Shown here one piece after another: positions 33,820 to 43,551 of a stretch of DNA of 64,000 nucleotides. The translations under genes were made by a program, and so were the position numbers. Source of the DNA: Paludibacteraceae bacterium (GTDB taxonomy: Bacteria > Bacteroidota > Bacteroidia > Bacteroidales > Paludibacteraceae); the NCBI GenBank assembly GCA_024401535.1, contig JAKSKX010000005.1:21558-85557 (forward strand), read 5' to 3'. The notes under the pieces are model-generated. The model was not told the origin of the DNA and ran no database searches. It saw only the letters and a list, made by a program, of their open reading frames with translations. Every line of letters starts with the position of its first letter. The first letter of the stretch is position 1.

Positions 33820-34427
33820 TGATTGAAGATATCAAGAACATAATCAAGCATGAGGCTGAGGCGATTCTAAATCTGCCTGTAGATGATTCCTATGAGAAGG
33901 CTGTTGACCTAATTATAGAGCAAGTCCACAATAAGAGAGCCAAGCTTGTGACTAGTGGAATGGGTAAGGCTGGCCAAATAGCGATGAACATTGCGACAAC
34001 TTTCAGTTCTACTGGAACTCCGGCTGTATTCCTTCATCCAAGTGAAGCGCAGCATGGTGATTTGGGAGTGTTGCAGCCCAATGACATAATGCTTTTGATT
34101 TCTAATTCTGGGAAAACGAGAGAGATTGTCGAACTTATCTCCCTGGCTAGAGGATTGAGACCTGACGTCAAGATAATTGTCATTACAGGAAACAATGAGA
34201 GCCAGTTGGCAAAAGAGTCCGATGTGTGCCTTTATACAGGCAATCCTGCAGAGGTTTGTACACTTGGCTTGACTCCAACAACTTCTACTACAATGATGAC
34301 TGTAATCGGAGACATATTGGTGGTCGGAACAATGAAGAAGATAAAATTCACTAACGAGGAATACGCAAAGAGACATCATGGTGGTTATCTCGGAGTAAAG
34401 TCTCGTGAGCAGGCAGGCAAAAAATAA
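33819..34427 (+). CDS. SIS-domain sugar-phosphate isomerase, KdsD-like without CBS
   Basis: A 202-aa protein consisting of one SIS domain: KLVTSGMGKAGQIAMNIATT, HPSEAQHGDLG, LISNSGKTREIVEL and GLTPTTSTTMM. These match arabinose-5-phosphate isomerases (KdsD/KpsF), which start Kdo synthesis for LPS. The two C-terminal CBS domains of classical KdsD are missing; such short forms are known in Bacteroidetes. It is coupled to pssA by a one-base overlap, placing Kdo supply with phospholipid synthesis in one envelope operon. Confidence 0.85.
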   Translation: MIEDIKNIIKHEAEAILNLPVDDSYEKAVDLIIEQVHNKRAKLVTSGMGKAGQIAMNIATTFSSTGTPAVFLHPSEAQHGDLGVLQPNDIMLLISNSGKTREIVELISLARGLRPDVKIIVITGNNESQLAKESDVCLYTGNPAEVCTLGLTPTTSTTMMTVIGDILVVGTMKKIKFTNEEYAKRHHGGYLGVKSREQAGKK

Positions 34428-34448
34428 AAACCATATAGAAACATAATG

Positions 34449-34485
34449 ACAAAAGAGGATGCAAAACAGCATCCTCTTTTGTTTT
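34449..34485 (+). terminator. Terminator after the phospholipid operon
   Basis: ACAAAAGAGGATGC and GCATCCTCTTTTGT form a perfect 14-bp stem with a 6-base loop, then TTT. Confidence 0.85.
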
Positions 34486-34595
34486 CCCAGATGCTGACAT
34501 TTTGGAGCAAATGTGTCTTGGAATGTCGATTTACTCCATATAAAATGCCCTTCCGCCCACTTTTCTATGGAATGAGTGCTATTTTATCTATTTTC

Positions 34596-34629
34596 TTTGC
34601 CTTTTTATTTAACTTTATTCTTAACTTTG
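34596..34629 (+). promoter_or_regulatory. lysS promoter
   Basis: TTTG (34596-34599), 22 bases and TAACTTTG (34622-34629), 42 bases before the lysS ATG at 34672. Confidence 0.55.
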
Positions 34630-34671
34630 CATTTGGTTTGTGTAAAGAAAAATAGAAAACAATATATTGAT

Positions 34672-36396
34672 ATGGGTTTACTAGATTTAAGTGAACAGGA
34701 GATTCTAAGACGCGAAAGTCTTAAGGCATTGCGCGATATGGGCATTGAGCCATATCCTGCAGCTGAGTATAAGGTTTCTGCATACAGTACAGAAATCAAA
34801 GAGCAGTTTAAGGACGACGCTGAGAAATGGGAGCTTTCCATTGCAGGTCGTATCATGAGCCGCCGTATTATGGGTAAGGCTTCGTTCGCTGAAATTCAAG
34901 ATTCCAAAGGACGTATTCAGGTTTACATCTCTCGCGACGACTTGTGTCCTGGCGAGGATAAGGAGATGTACAACACTGTATTCAAGAAACTTCTAGATAT
35001 CGGTGATTTCGTTGGTATTAAGGGCTACGCTTTCCGCACACAGACAGGTGAGATTTCGGTACATTGTGCTGAACTTACTGTGTTGAGCAAGAGCCTTAAG
35101 CCACTTCCAATCGTAAAATACAAGGATGGTGTTGCTTACGACGCTTTTGATGATCCGGAGCTTCGCTATCGTCAGCGCTATGTTGACTTGATCGTTAACG
35201 ATGGAGTTAAGGATACTTTCCTAAAGCGTGCTAAAATTGTTCGTACTCTACGCAACATCCTCGACAACACAGGTTACACTGAGGTTGACACTCCTATCCT
35301 TCAGAGCATCGCAGGTGGTGCTTCGGCTCGTCCGTTCATCACTCACTTCAACGCTCTAAACCAGGATATGTATATGCGTATCGCTACAGAGCTTTACTTG
35401 AAGAGACTAATCGTAGGTGGATTCGAGGGTGTTTACGAGATGGGCAAGAACTTCCGTAACGAGGGTATGGACAAGACTCATAACCCAGAGTTCACATGTA
35501 TGGAGCTTTACGTCTCTTACAAGGATTTGAACTGGGGTATGGACTTCACAGAGAAGATGCTTGAGGAGATCTGTATCGCAGCCAACGGTAAGCCAGAGGT
35601 TGAGATCGACGGTAAGGTTATCTCATTCAAGGCTCCATTCCGTCGTCTTCCTATCCTTGATGCTATTAAGGAGAAGACAGGTTACGACCTATATCCAATG
35701 AGCGAGAATGAGATCCGTGAGACAGCAAAGAAACTTGGTATCGAGGTTGATGAAACAATGGGTAAGGGCAAGCTTATAGACGAGATTTTCGGCGAGACTT
35801 GCGAGGGTACATTCATCCAGCCTACATTCATAACAGACTACCCAGTGGAGATGTCTCCACTTACTAAGATGCACCGTTCTAAGCCAGGTTTGACAGAGCG
35901 TTTCGAGCTTATGGTCAACGGTAAGGAGCTTGCTAATGCATATTCAGAGCTTAACGACCCAATTGATCAGGAACAGAGATTCATCGACCAGATGAAGCTT
36001 GCGGACAAGGGTGACGACGAGGCTATGATTATCGACCATGACTTCCTACGCGCACTTCAGTACGGTATGCCTCCAACATTCGGTATCGGTATCGGTATTG
36101 ACCGCTTGGTAATGCTTATGACTGGTAAGTTCGCTATCGGTGAGGTTATGTTGTTCCCTCAGATGAAGCCGGAGACTACACAGGCTAAGGACGGAGCTTC
36201 AAAGTACGTTGCTCTTGGTATTCCTGAGGCTTGGGTTGAGGTTATCCAAAAGGCTGGCTTCTTGACAGTCGAGAGCCTAAAGGAGTGCAATCCTAACAAG
36301 CTTCATCAGGATATCTGCGGATTGAACAAGAAGTTTAAGCTTGACTTGGCTAATCCAACTAAGGAGGAAGTTGCCGAGTGGGCGTCAAAAGCCTAA
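34672..36396 (+). CDS. lysS: Lysyl-tRNA synthetase, class II
   Basis: A 574-aa enzyme. I take the ATG at 34672 (MGLLDLSEQEILRRE); the frame is open upstream but that stretch contains the promoter. An OB-fold anticodon-binding domain (IAGRIMSRRIMGKASFAEIQ) is followed by the class II core: motif 2 GKNFRNEGMDKTHNPEFT and motif 3 GIGIGIDRLVMLMTG. The last 70 residues (from SKYVALGIPEAW) form a small C-terminal extension typical of Bacteroidetes LysS. Codons are strongly biased to the preferred set, as expected for a highly expressed gene. Confidence 0.97.
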   Translation: MGLLDLSEQEILRRESLKALRDMGIEPYPAAEYKVSAYSTEIKEQFKDDAEKWELSIAGRIMSRRIMGKASFAEIQDSKGRIQVYISRDDLCPGEDKEMYNTVFKKLLDIGDFVGIKGYAFRTQTGEISVHCAELTVLSKSLKPLPIVKYKDGVAYDAFDDPELRYRQRYVDLIVNDGVKDTFLKRAKIVRTLRNILDNTGYTEVDTPILQSIAGGASARPFITHFNALNQDMYMRIATELYLKRLIVGGFEGVYEMGKNFRNEGMDKTHNPEFTCMELYVSYKDLNWGMDFTEKMLEEICIAANGKPEVEIDGKVISFKAPFRRLPILDAIKEKTGYDLYPMSENEIRETAKKLGIEVDETMGKGKLIDEIFGETCEGTFIQPTFITDYPVEMSPLTKMHRSKPGLTERFELMVNGKELANAYSELNDPIDQEQRFIDQMKLADKGDDEAMIIDHDFLRALQYGMPPTFGIGIGIDRLVMLMTGKFAIGEVMLFPQMKPETTQAKDGASKYVALGIPEAWVEVIQKAGFLTVESLKECNPNKLHQDICGLNKKFKLDLANPTKEEVAEWASKA

Positions 36397-36408
36397 TAAA
36401 ACTATTAC

Positions 36409-36444
36409 GGGTTAGGAATTGGGCTAGCGCTTGATTTCTAATCC
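36409..36444 (+). other. Intercistronic hairpin between lysS and gpsA
   Basis: GGGTTAGGAAT and ATTTCTAATCCC form an imperfect stem without a T run. It may modulate read-through or mRNA stability between lysS and gpsA. Confidence 0.4.
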
Positions 36445-36464
36445 CTGATTATAAGAAACAAATT

Positions 36465-37466
36465 ATGCAGGATACAACGAAAAGAATAGCAGTGATGGGA
36501 GGAGGTAGCTGGGCTACGGCCTTGGCTAAAATCTGCATGTCTGACAACAACAGACACATCAATTGGTATATGCGCAGACAAGAGCAGATTGATGAGTTCA
36601 AATTGCATGGACATAATCCTTCTTATCTCGTATCAGCACAGTTTGATATAGACAGAATTACTTTCTATTCTGATATTGATGCTGTCGTAGAAAACTCTGA
36701 TATTCTTATTTTTGCCACTCCTTCTCCTTTCTTGAAGTCACATTTGGAGAAGCTTCATGCTTCTTTGGAGGATAAGATTGTAGTGTCTGCCATCAAGGGA
36801 ATCGTACCTGACGAGAACATGATTATTTCCGAGTATTTCAAGATGAAATACGGTGTCAAGGATGAAAATATTCTTGTCATTTCCGGACCAACTCATGCTG
36901 AGGAAATCTCTATGGAACGATTGTCATTTCTTACTGTAGGCTGTAGCTCGGAGGAGAGAGCAAGAGAGATCGGTGAAATTTTGAACTGCCACTATTTGAA
37001 GACTCGTATTCTTGACGATGTGTTTGGAATAGAGTACGCCTCGGTCTTGAAGAACGTGTATGCCATAGCTGCAGGTATCTGTCATGGTATGAAATGTGGA
37101 GATAATTTTCAGGCTGTGCTTATTTCTAACGCTATTCAGGAGATGGATAGATTCTTGCACGTTGCTACAAACAAGATTCGCAACATCAACGAGCCTGTAT
37201 TCCTAGGTGACCTTCTTGTTACCGGTTATTCAAAGTTCTCACGAAACCGTCTGTTCGGTTCAATGATAGGAAAAGGCTATTCAGTAAAGGCTGCTCAGGT
37301 TGAAATGGAGATGATTGCCGAAGGATACTACGGTACCAAGTGCATCTCAGAAATCAACAAGAAGTATAATGTAGATATGCCTATTCTTGAGGCTGTCTAT
37401 AATATTCTTTACAACAAGCAGTTGGCGGTAAGCGAGATTCGTAAATTGACAGCGAAACTAAAGTAA
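36465..37466 (+). CDS. gpsA: Glycerol-3-phosphate dehydrogenase [NAD(P)+]
   Basis: A 333-aa enzyme making sn-glycerol-3-phosphate for phospholipids from dihydroxyacetone phosphate. It has the N-terminal nucleotide-binding loop AVMGGGSWATALAK, then VVSAIKGIVPDE, ISGPTHAEEI and the catalytic Lys region YASVLKNVYAIAAGI, followed by FLGDLLVTGYSKFSRNRLFG. Normal length. It fits the order lysS, gpsA, small protein, pgi. Confidence 0.95.
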   Translation: MQDTTKRIAVMGGGSWATALAKICMSDNNRHINWYMRRQEQIDEFKLHGHNPSYLVSAQFDIDRITFYSDIDAVVENSDILIFATPSPFLKSHLEKLHASLEDKIVVSAIKGIVPDENMIISEYFKMKYGVKDENILVISGPTHAEEISMERLSFLTVGCSSEERAREIGEILNCHYLKTRILDDVFGIEYASVLKNVYAIAAGICHGMKCGDNFQAVLISNAIQEMDRFLHVATNKIRNINEPVFLGDLLVTGYSKFSRNRLFGSMIGKGYSVKAAQVEMEMIAEGYYGTKCISEINKKYNVDMPILEAVYNILYNKQLAVSEIRKLTAKLK

Positions 37467-37473
37467 ATTTGGT

Positions 37474-37866
37474 ATGAGAAGACTTGTTTTATTTATCATA
37501 TCGCTTCTTACTTTTGTTTCAATAGAAGCCAAGACCACTTTTATGGTGGAAGGTGCATCGAGGTGGTACAAACACATTCGTGTCATCAATCAAACTACTC
37601 AGGAGAATTTTTCTTGCAGGCTTGTGACGTTGACAGTAAATGAAGATGGCTCGTTTACACGTGGAGAGGTCTATGGAATCTATAATTTAAAGAAAAAGAA
37701 CGATATAGACACTAACACAAAATATATCAAACGTGGAACTTTGGTTGGCGTAGAAATGCCTGCAGATTTCCCGGAAGATGTTGAGGCCGTTGTCGAATAT
37801 GGTACTTTTGTCAACACAGTACGTGTTACTCTGGTTAGTAAAAATAAAAACTTTGAGTCTTTTTAA
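37474..37866 (+). CDS. Small secreted protein of unknown function
   Basis: A 130-aa protein with a clear signal peptide (residues 1-19, cleavage after IEA) and a beta-rich mature part of about 110 residues. It has no Cys for lipidation and a single Cys inside (NFSCRL). It begins 7 bases after gpsA and ends 48 bases before pgi, so it belongs to this transcript. I do not recognise a family; it resembles a single small beta-sandwich. Confidence 0.6.
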   Translation: MRRLVLFIISLLTFVSIEAKTTFMVEGASRWYKHIRVINQTTQENFSCRLVTLTVNEDGSFTRGEVYGIYNLKKKNDIDTNTKYIKRGTLVGVEMPADFPEDVEAVVEYGTFVNTVRVTLVSKNKNFESF

Positions 37867-37914
37867 TCATTGCAAATTTTAATTTTAAGAAAAATAAAAA
37901 CAAATAAAGAATAA

Positions 37915-39276
37915 ATGGAAAACATGAAACTTAACGTGGAGAACGCCTTCGTTTGCAAGGATCTTCACATTTCAATGTCTGCTGTAAAGGGTTACGAGCA
38001 GGCTGTAGCTGAGGCACAGGAGATGCTTCACAAGGGTACTGGTCTTGGTAACGACTTCCTAGGTTGGTTGACTTTGCCTTCTTCTATCACAGAGCAGTTT
38101 ATGGACGAGATCATCGCTGCTGCTAAGGTTTTGAGAGAGAAGTGTGAATACGTTGTTGTTGCTGGTATCGGAGGTTCTTACCTTGGTGCTCGCGCAGTAA
38201 TCGAGGCTCTTTCTAACTCTTTCTCTTCATACATGAAGAGTTCAAAGAACCCAACAATCCTTTACGCTGGTAACAGCATCTCTGAGGATTACCTTGCTGA
38301 GCTTTCTTCATTCTTGAATCGTAAGAAGTTCGGTATCATCAACATCTCTAAGTCTGGTACAACAACTGAGACTGCTCTTGCATTCCGTATCCTTAAGACT
38401 CAGCTTGAGGAGCAGGTTGGTAAGGACGAGGCTCGTCAGAGAATCATCGCTGTAACTGACGCTAAGAAGGGTGCTCTTCGCACACTTGCTACAAAGGAGG
38501 GTTACAAGACTTTCGTTATTCCTGACAACATCGGTGGTCGTTTCTCAGTTCTTACTCCAGTAGGTTTGCTTCCTATCGCAGTAGCTGGTTTCGATATCAA
38601 GAAGCTTGTTGCTGGTGCTGCTTCAATGGAGAAGCTAACAGCTCAGGATGTTCCATTCTCAAAGAACCCATCTGCTATCTACGCTGCTACTCGTAACGAG
38701 CTTTACCAGAAGGGTAAGAAGATCGAGATCTTGGTTAACTACAACCCTAAGTTGCACTACATCGCAGAGTGGTGGAAGCAGCTTTACGGTGAGTCAGAGG
38801 GTAAGGATCTTAAGGGTATTTTCCCAGCTGCAGTAGATTTCTCTACAGACCTACACTCAATGGGTCAGTGGATTCAGGAGGGTGAGCGTTCTATCTTCGA
38901 GACTGTTATCTCAATCGCTCGTCCATCAAAGAAGATCCAGGTTCCTATGGATGCTGAGAACCTTGACGGTCTTAATTTCGTAGGTGGAAAGAATGTTGAC
39001 TACGTTAACAAGCAGGCTGAGCTAGGTGTTATCATCGCTCATACAGACGGTGGTGTTCCTAACCTACACATCAACTTGCCTTCACTTAACGAGTTCTACA
39101 TCGGTCAGTTGTTCTACTTCTTCGAGAAGGCTTGTGGTATCTCTGGTTACCTACTTGGTGTTAACCCATTCAACCAGCCAGGTGTTGAGGCTTACAAGAA
39201 GAACATGTTCGCTCTACTAGGCAAGCCAGGTTACGAGGAGGCTACAAAGGCTATGAATGCTCGTCTTGGAAGATAA
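37915..39276 (+). CDS. pgi: Glucose-6-phosphate isomerase
   Basis: A 453-aa enzyme of the short bacterial type. [16 protein letters not shown] and [16 protein letters not shown] form the phosphate-binding SIS sites; [24 protein letters not shown] and [12 protein letters not shown] complete the active site. Codons are extremely biased to GGT, GCT, CTT and GAG, the strongest in the window, indicating very high expression. A terminator follows. Confidence 0.97.
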   Translation: MENMKLNVENAFVCKDLHISMSAVKGYEQAVAEAQEMLHKGTGLGNDFLGWLTLPSSITEQFMDEIIAAAKVLREKCEYVVVAGIGGSYLGARAVIEALSNSFSSYMKSSKNPTILYAGNSISEDYLAELSSFLNRKKFGIINISKSGTTTETALAFRILKTQLEEQVGKDEARQRIIAVTDAKKGALRTLATKEGYKTFVIPDNIGGRFSVLTPVGLLPIAVAGFDIKKLVAGAASMEKLTAQDVPFSKNPSAIYAATRNELYQKGKKIEILVNYNPKLHYIAEWWKQLYGESEGKDLKGIFPAAVDFSTDLHSMGQWIQEGERSIFETVISIARPSKKIQVPMDAENLDGLNFVGGKNVDYVNKQAELGVIIAHTDGGVPNLHINLPSLNEFYIGQLFYFFEKACGISGYLLGVNPFNQPGVEAYKKNMFALLGKPGYEEATKAMNARLGR

Positions 39277-39302
39277 TTCTGATTAAAGAATCATTAAATA
39301 TG

Positions 39303-39332
39303 AGAGACGCGAGAAATCGCGTCTCTTTTTTT
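39303..39332 (+). terminator. Terminator after pgi
   Basis: AGAGACGCG (39303-39311) and CGCGTCTCT (39318-39326) with a 6-base loop and seven T. Confidence 0.9.
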
Positions 39333-39381
39333 GTAGTTATTCCGACAGAATATCTATCTTTGTTCCGTTAAAGTTTGAATT

Positions 39382-40209
39382 ATGAGGTATATTATAGCGA
39401 TTGTTTCATGTCTGCTTGCAGTTGTGTCCTGTTCCCGACAGAATGTTGAGAGCAAGGAAGTAGAGGTGCAGGACTCTATTGTGGTTGGCTCAAAAGATAC
39501 GGTTGTAGTGGAGCTTTCAATAAATAATAACATTAAAAGTGACACTGTGATTCGAGTATCGGATGGTGATAGTGCGATTAGTATTACAGATACTTTCCTG
39601 TTAAAGGACGCCGACAGAAGTGTTTTTGATTGGTTGAGAATAGATATCAGATCATGTCTGTTGAATGATTGGGAATATTCCGAAAATGCAGAGTATGTAG
39701 TGACCAAAGTAGAGTGGGAGGATGATTCTGGTTGCCACGGAGATTCAATGTTTGCCTACAGAAACGGAATAAAGATCATGAAGTATTCTTATGATGCGTG
39801 TGGTGACATGGGCGGTGATAAACTTGAATGTTACTATGACAATGGTATAATAGGTTACGAAGAAAGAGAATACGGACAATTTGGAGGAGGATTTGCTAGT
39901 AACTCAAAATCCGTTAAAGAATACTCAAAAGATGGAAAATTTATATATGAGATTGATTGCTCAAAAAACGAAGTTCCAGTTTATAATGATTCTACGGAAT
40001 ATGATGAAACATCCTACACATCAATATTGAAAAGGGATGGACAGGAAGTAACGATCAATCGACAAGACACTACAATCTCCTGGACAATCATATACCCTGA
40101 CGGGGGGGGAATACATATAATTCCGATGATTATACTTCTATTGACGAGGCAGAAAAATTTGCTTGGCCCAGGATTGTTTATGAAACCATGGATCAATGTA
40201 AAAGTATAA
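39382..40209 (+). CDS. Lipoprotein with 8-G tract and abnormal C-terminus
   Basis: A 275-aa lipoprotein of unknown family. The signal peptide ends in AVVSC; the mature part is acidic, with a Ser/Asp/Val-rich spacer and a domain with YGQFGGGFASNS and several Cys. A run of eight G (40102-40109) encodes GG(G). After it, the reading frame gives hydrophobic IHIIPMIILLLTRQKN and a short tail ending at 40209. If the run were six or nine G, the frame would continue as NTYNSDDYTSIDEAEKF... to a stop at 40235, a polar, better-looking C-terminus. The gene may be phase-variable at this tract or carry a sequence error. Confidence 0.55.
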   Translation: MRYIIAIVSCLLAVVSCSRQNVESKEVEVQDSIVVGSKDTVVVELSINNNIKSDTVIRVSDGDSAISITDTFLLKDADRSVFDWLRIDIRSCLLNDWEYSENAEYVVTKVEWEDDSGCHGDSMFAYRNGIKIMKYSYDACGDMGGDKLECYYDNGIIGYEEREYGQFGGGFASNSKSVKEYSKDGKFIYEIDCSKNEVPVYNDSTEYDETSYTSILKRDGQEVTINRQDTTISWTIIYPDGGGIHIIPMIILLLTRQKNLLGPGLFMKPWINVKV

Positions 40210-40245
40210 TGAATGAATACAAATTAGATCAATAGTTGTTTGAAT

Positions 40246-40283
40246 AAAGGTTCAATCTTTATAAGGTTGGACCTTTTTATTTT
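40246..40283 (+). terminator. Terminator after the G-tract lipoprotein
   Basis: AAAGGTTCAATC (40246-40257) pairs along its whole length with GGTTGGACCTTT (40265-40276, with G-T pairs), followed by T-rich sequence. The rest of the 40236-40458 gap shows no clear consensus promoter. Confidence 0.75.
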
Positions 40284-40458
40284 TAGAAAAAGACCTTGAA
40301 AAGAGATAGAAATACCATAGATTTAGTCGCGTATTTATGTCTTACAACATAGATAATACGAAATTACTTTTATTTGGTACGATTTTCCCTTTTGGTATTA
40401 CTTTTTTTTGACAATTTTGTGGCACACTTAATTCTAATACATAAAATCTGAAAAGCTT

Positions 40459-43266
40459 ATGAAAAGACTTTATGCCATATTTTGGGCAGCATTGTTGCCG
40501 CTATCTTCATCTTTCGCTGCACGACAGATGGAGAACTTGTCGCGCGGAGTACACGCTGTAAAGACAAGTAACGGAGTTTATATCTCTTGGCGCTTTCTCG
40601 GTACTGATGCCAAGGGAACAGCTTTCAATGTCTATAGAGATGGCAAGCTTGTAAATTCTTCGCCTATTACTGGTGCCACAAACCTTGTGGATGCAGGCGG
40701 TAGCACTTCCTCTTCATATATAGTAAAGACTGTTGTAAATGGCAAAGAGGTGGCACAGAGCGATGCGTGCAAGCCATGGGCAGATTGGTACAAGAGCATT
40801 CAGCTTTCTCGCCCTGCCAACGGTACAGGCGGCTGCACTTATACACCTAACGACATGAGTGTCGGAGATGCTGACGGAGACGGAAACTATGAACTATACG
40901 TGAAGTGGGACCCAAGCAACTCAAAGGATAACTCCCAGAGTGGTGTGACAGGTAATGTTTACATCGACTGCTACAAGCTTGACGGTACAATGCTTTGGAG
41001 AATTGACCTAGGTCAGAATATTCGTGCGGGTGCCCATTACACTCAGTTCCAGGTCTATGACTATGACGGGGACGGAAAGTGCGAGGTTGTAATGAAGACC
41101 GCTCCGGGAACAAAGGATGGCCAAGGAAAGTATGTTTTGATGGGTAATGACGACCCTAAGGCTGACAATAGAAACAGTGACGGCTATATTCTTTCTGGAT
41201 CAGAGTATTTGACAATATTCAACGGCTTTACCGGTGCAGAGATAAATACAGTAAAATTTTATCCGGAGCGTGGTACTGTGTCAAGTTGGGGAGACAAGTA
41301 CGGAAACCGTGTTGACAGATTCCTTGCCTGCACTGCATACCTTGACGGACAGCATCCGAGCATTGTAATGTGCAGAGGCTACTATACTCGTTCAACTATC
41401 ACTGCCTGGGACTTCAAGAACGGAAAGCTTGTACAAAGATGGTACCATAATTCCCCTACAAGTGGACAAGGAGCATACGGTGAGGGTTTCCATAATGTTT
41501 CGGTAGCTGATATTGACAATGACGGTTTTGATGAGATTATCTATGGCTCGGCAACTATTGACCATGATGGAAATCTATACAGCCGCACAGGTTACGGACA
41601 CGGAGATGCCCAGCATGTAAGCCGAATGTTCCCTAATGACAACGACTTCTACGGATGGTTTGTTCACGAAGAGAAGACAAGCGCATACGGATATGAGTTG
41701 AGAAACCTTCGTACAAACGAGGTTGTTTTCGGAAAGAAGACCGGTACAGACAACGGCCGTGGCTTTGCCGCAGATGTTGACCCGAACAATCCAGGCTTTG
41801 AGTTCTGCAGTACAGCCGATGGCAACTATTACAACAAGGCTGGAGAAGTGGTAGGCTCACGTTCAAGCGTGAACTTCCGACTATATTGGGATGGAGATCT
41901 TCAGGACGAAATCTTTGACGGTCAGGGAACAGGTGCAAAGATTGCAAAGTTCAATGCAACATCAAAGAAACAGCAGGATATGGTAGTGCTTGGCAACTAC
42001 GGAAACGGTTCTTCGTGCAACACTACAAAGTCAACTCCTTGTCTTACTGCTGACCTTTTCGGAGACTGGCGTGAGGAGGTGATACTTTATGATGCAAACG
42101 ACCCGAGCAAGATAAACATCTATACAACTACAATAGAGACTAAGTACCGTTTGTTCACACCTATGCACGACTATGTATATCGTCTTGGTGTGGCTTGGCA
42201 GAATACTTCGTACAACCAGCCTCCTCATTTGTCAAACTATATAGGCGGAGGTGTGGACAAGATTGCTCAGCCCGACATTTACACACCGGGCAATGCGGTC
42301 AAGATTGAGCCAGCTCGCAGAGTGTTCAATCGTGCTGCAGAGAATTCTGACTGGAGTGACTCTAACAACTGGGTGGGCGGCGTAGTGCCTTCGAGCATTG
42401 ACACTGCTGTGATTACAACCGGAGAGGTTGACATTAACGGCTCCTATGCGCAGAGGATAGAGGTAGCCAATGGAGGTAAGTTGCGTGTGCGTGGAAACTC
42501 AACACTTTCGGATGTCTTGTTTAACGGCGGAGGAATAAGTGTCGCTTCATCTACACTGCAATTCGACTTGAACATTGCCAAGATGGAAGTGGCTAAGGAT
42601 GCAAGCATTTCCATCAGCAAGTCTGCTGACAACCATTTGACTTTGAAGGGTGGCGAAATCTATGGCTCTGGAAATATCATCAAGTCAAATGTCGGTTCCC
42701 TTGATATAAATATGTCGGCCAAGAACTTTACAGGCAAGTATATCGTTAGCTCAGGCTTGTTGTACCTTAATGCTGATGAGTCTATAGGAAAGAGCGGTGC
42801 AGAGGTTTCTAGCGGTGCTACATTGGTTAACAACGCAGTAAACACTACCGAGGCAATAGTGATTTCTGAGTCTGCTTCTTTGGTATTGAACAAGAATTTG
42901 ACAGTCAACTACGCTACTGTGACTAATGACGATGGAACTTCAAGCTCGCTTGCCCCTGGAACATACACAGCAAAAGACTTTGCTTGGATATCTGGAAACG
43001 GAAGCTTGACAGTGTCAGTTGGCGTTATTACAGACTTGCCGGAAACTATGGCGGACAAGGTTAGTGTCTATCCAAACCCCGCGCAGAACGAGGTGTATTT
43101 TGTCGTTCCGAATGCTGACGGAGAGAATGTTGTTCGACTTTACGATATGAACGGCAGAATGGTCATAAACTCGAAGTTGGTCGGCTCGATAAATATATCT
43201 TCGTTACAGAACGGTCTGTACCGATACGAGATAAACGGAGATTCGGGTTTGATAATAAAGAAATAG
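40459..43266 (+). CDS. Rhamnogalacturonan lyase (PL11) with type A T9SS signal
   Basis: A 935-aa secreted enzyme. A signal peptide (about 20 residues, ending SFA) is followed by a beta-propeller catalytic region (about 24-620) typical of PL11 rhamnogalacturonan lyases: RQMENLSRGVHAVKT at the start, several DxDxDG calcium loops (DADGDGNYELY, DYDGDGKCEVV), RAGAHYTQFQVYD and GNYGNGSSCNT. PL11 enzymes cut rhamnogalacturonan I of pectin. Next come a beta-helix-like segment (about 625-860, NWVGGVVPSSIDTAVI) and a C-terminal type A sorting domain (VSVYPNPAQNEVYF, VRLYDMNGRMV, LQNGLYRYEI). The type IX system should export it. It stands alone, with no SusC/D pair nearby. Confidence 0.9.
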   Translation: MKRLYAIFWAALLPLSSSFAARQMENLSRGVHAVKTSNGVYISWRFLGTDAKGTAFNVYRDGKLVNSSPITGATNLVDAGGSTSSSYIVKTVVNGKEVAQSDACKPWADWYKSIQLSRPANGTGGCTYTPNDMSVGDADGDGNYELYVKWDPSNSKDNSQSGVTGNVYIDCYKLDGTMLWRIDLGQNIRAGAHYTQFQVYDYDGDGKCEVVMKTAPGTKDGQGKYVLMGNDDPKADNRNSDGYILSGSEYLTIFNGFTGAEINTVKFYPERGTVSSWGDKYGNRVDRFLACTAYLDGQHPSIVMCRGYYTRSTITAWDFKNGKLVQRWYHNSPTSGQGAYGEGFHNVSVADIDNDGFDEIIYGSATIDHDGNLYSRTGYGHGDAQHVSRMFPNDNDFYGWFVHEEKTSAYGYELRNLRTNEVVFGKKTGTDNGRGFAADVDPNNPGFEFCSTADGNYYNKAGEVVGSRSSVNFRLYWDGDLQDEIFDGQGTGAKIAKFNATSKKQQDMVVLGNYGNGSSCNTTKSTPCLTADLFGDWREEVILYDANDPSKINIYTTTIETKYRLFTPMHDYVYRLGVAWQNTSYNQPPHLSNYIGGGVDKIAQPDIYTPGNAVKIEPARRVFNRAAENSDWSDSNNWVGGVVPSSIDTAVITTGEVDINGSYAQRIEVANGGKLRVRGNSTLSDVLFNGGGISVASSTLQFDLNIAKMEVAKDASISISKSADNHLTLKGGEIYGSGNIIKSNVGSLDINMSAKNFTGKYIVSSGLLYLNADESIGKSGAEVSSGATLVNNAVNTTEAIVISESASLVLNKNLTVNYATVTNDDGTSSSLAPGTYTAKDFAWISGNGSLTVSVGVITDLPETMADKVSVYPNPAQNEVYFVVPNADGENVVRLYDMNGRMVINSKLVGSINISSLQNGLYRYEINGDSGLIIKK

Positions 43267-43299
43267 GCTTTACAAAATAAAGAAGCCATATCAGGCAGG

Positions 43300-43333
43300 C
43301 AGAAGGGCAGGAAATAACTTGCCCTTCTGCTTT
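43300..43333 (+). terminator. Terminator after the rhamnogalacturonan lyase gene
   Basis: CAGAAGGGCA (43300-43309) and TGCCCTTCTG (43320-43329) with a 10-base loop, then CTTTT. Confidence 0.8.
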
Positions 43334-43551
43334 TGTTTTAATTATATCTTCAAATTCGGTCTGTGGCTTGCAGCAAGCTGATTTTTACGGTCAATTTTAT
43401 AGTTCGTTTTTTTATGTTCAGTCTCCTATTATTAAGATTGCAGGAAAAATGGAGATTCAGCAATTTGGAAGAAAAATTTGTTTACATCCTGTTTGTACAA
43501 AAGATTTTTTTTCACCTTTGCATGTATTAGAATAAAGTTGGATTTTTTATT

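Noticed and set aside
34576-34671. N-terminal extension of LysS
   Set aside because: Hydrophobic and overlapping the promoter; the ATG at 34672 matches the usual LysS start.
40420-40436. Second sigma-54-like site (TGGCACACTTAATTC) before the lyase gene
   Set aside because: The -24 half fits but the -12 half lacks TTGC; it has too many mismatches to claim.
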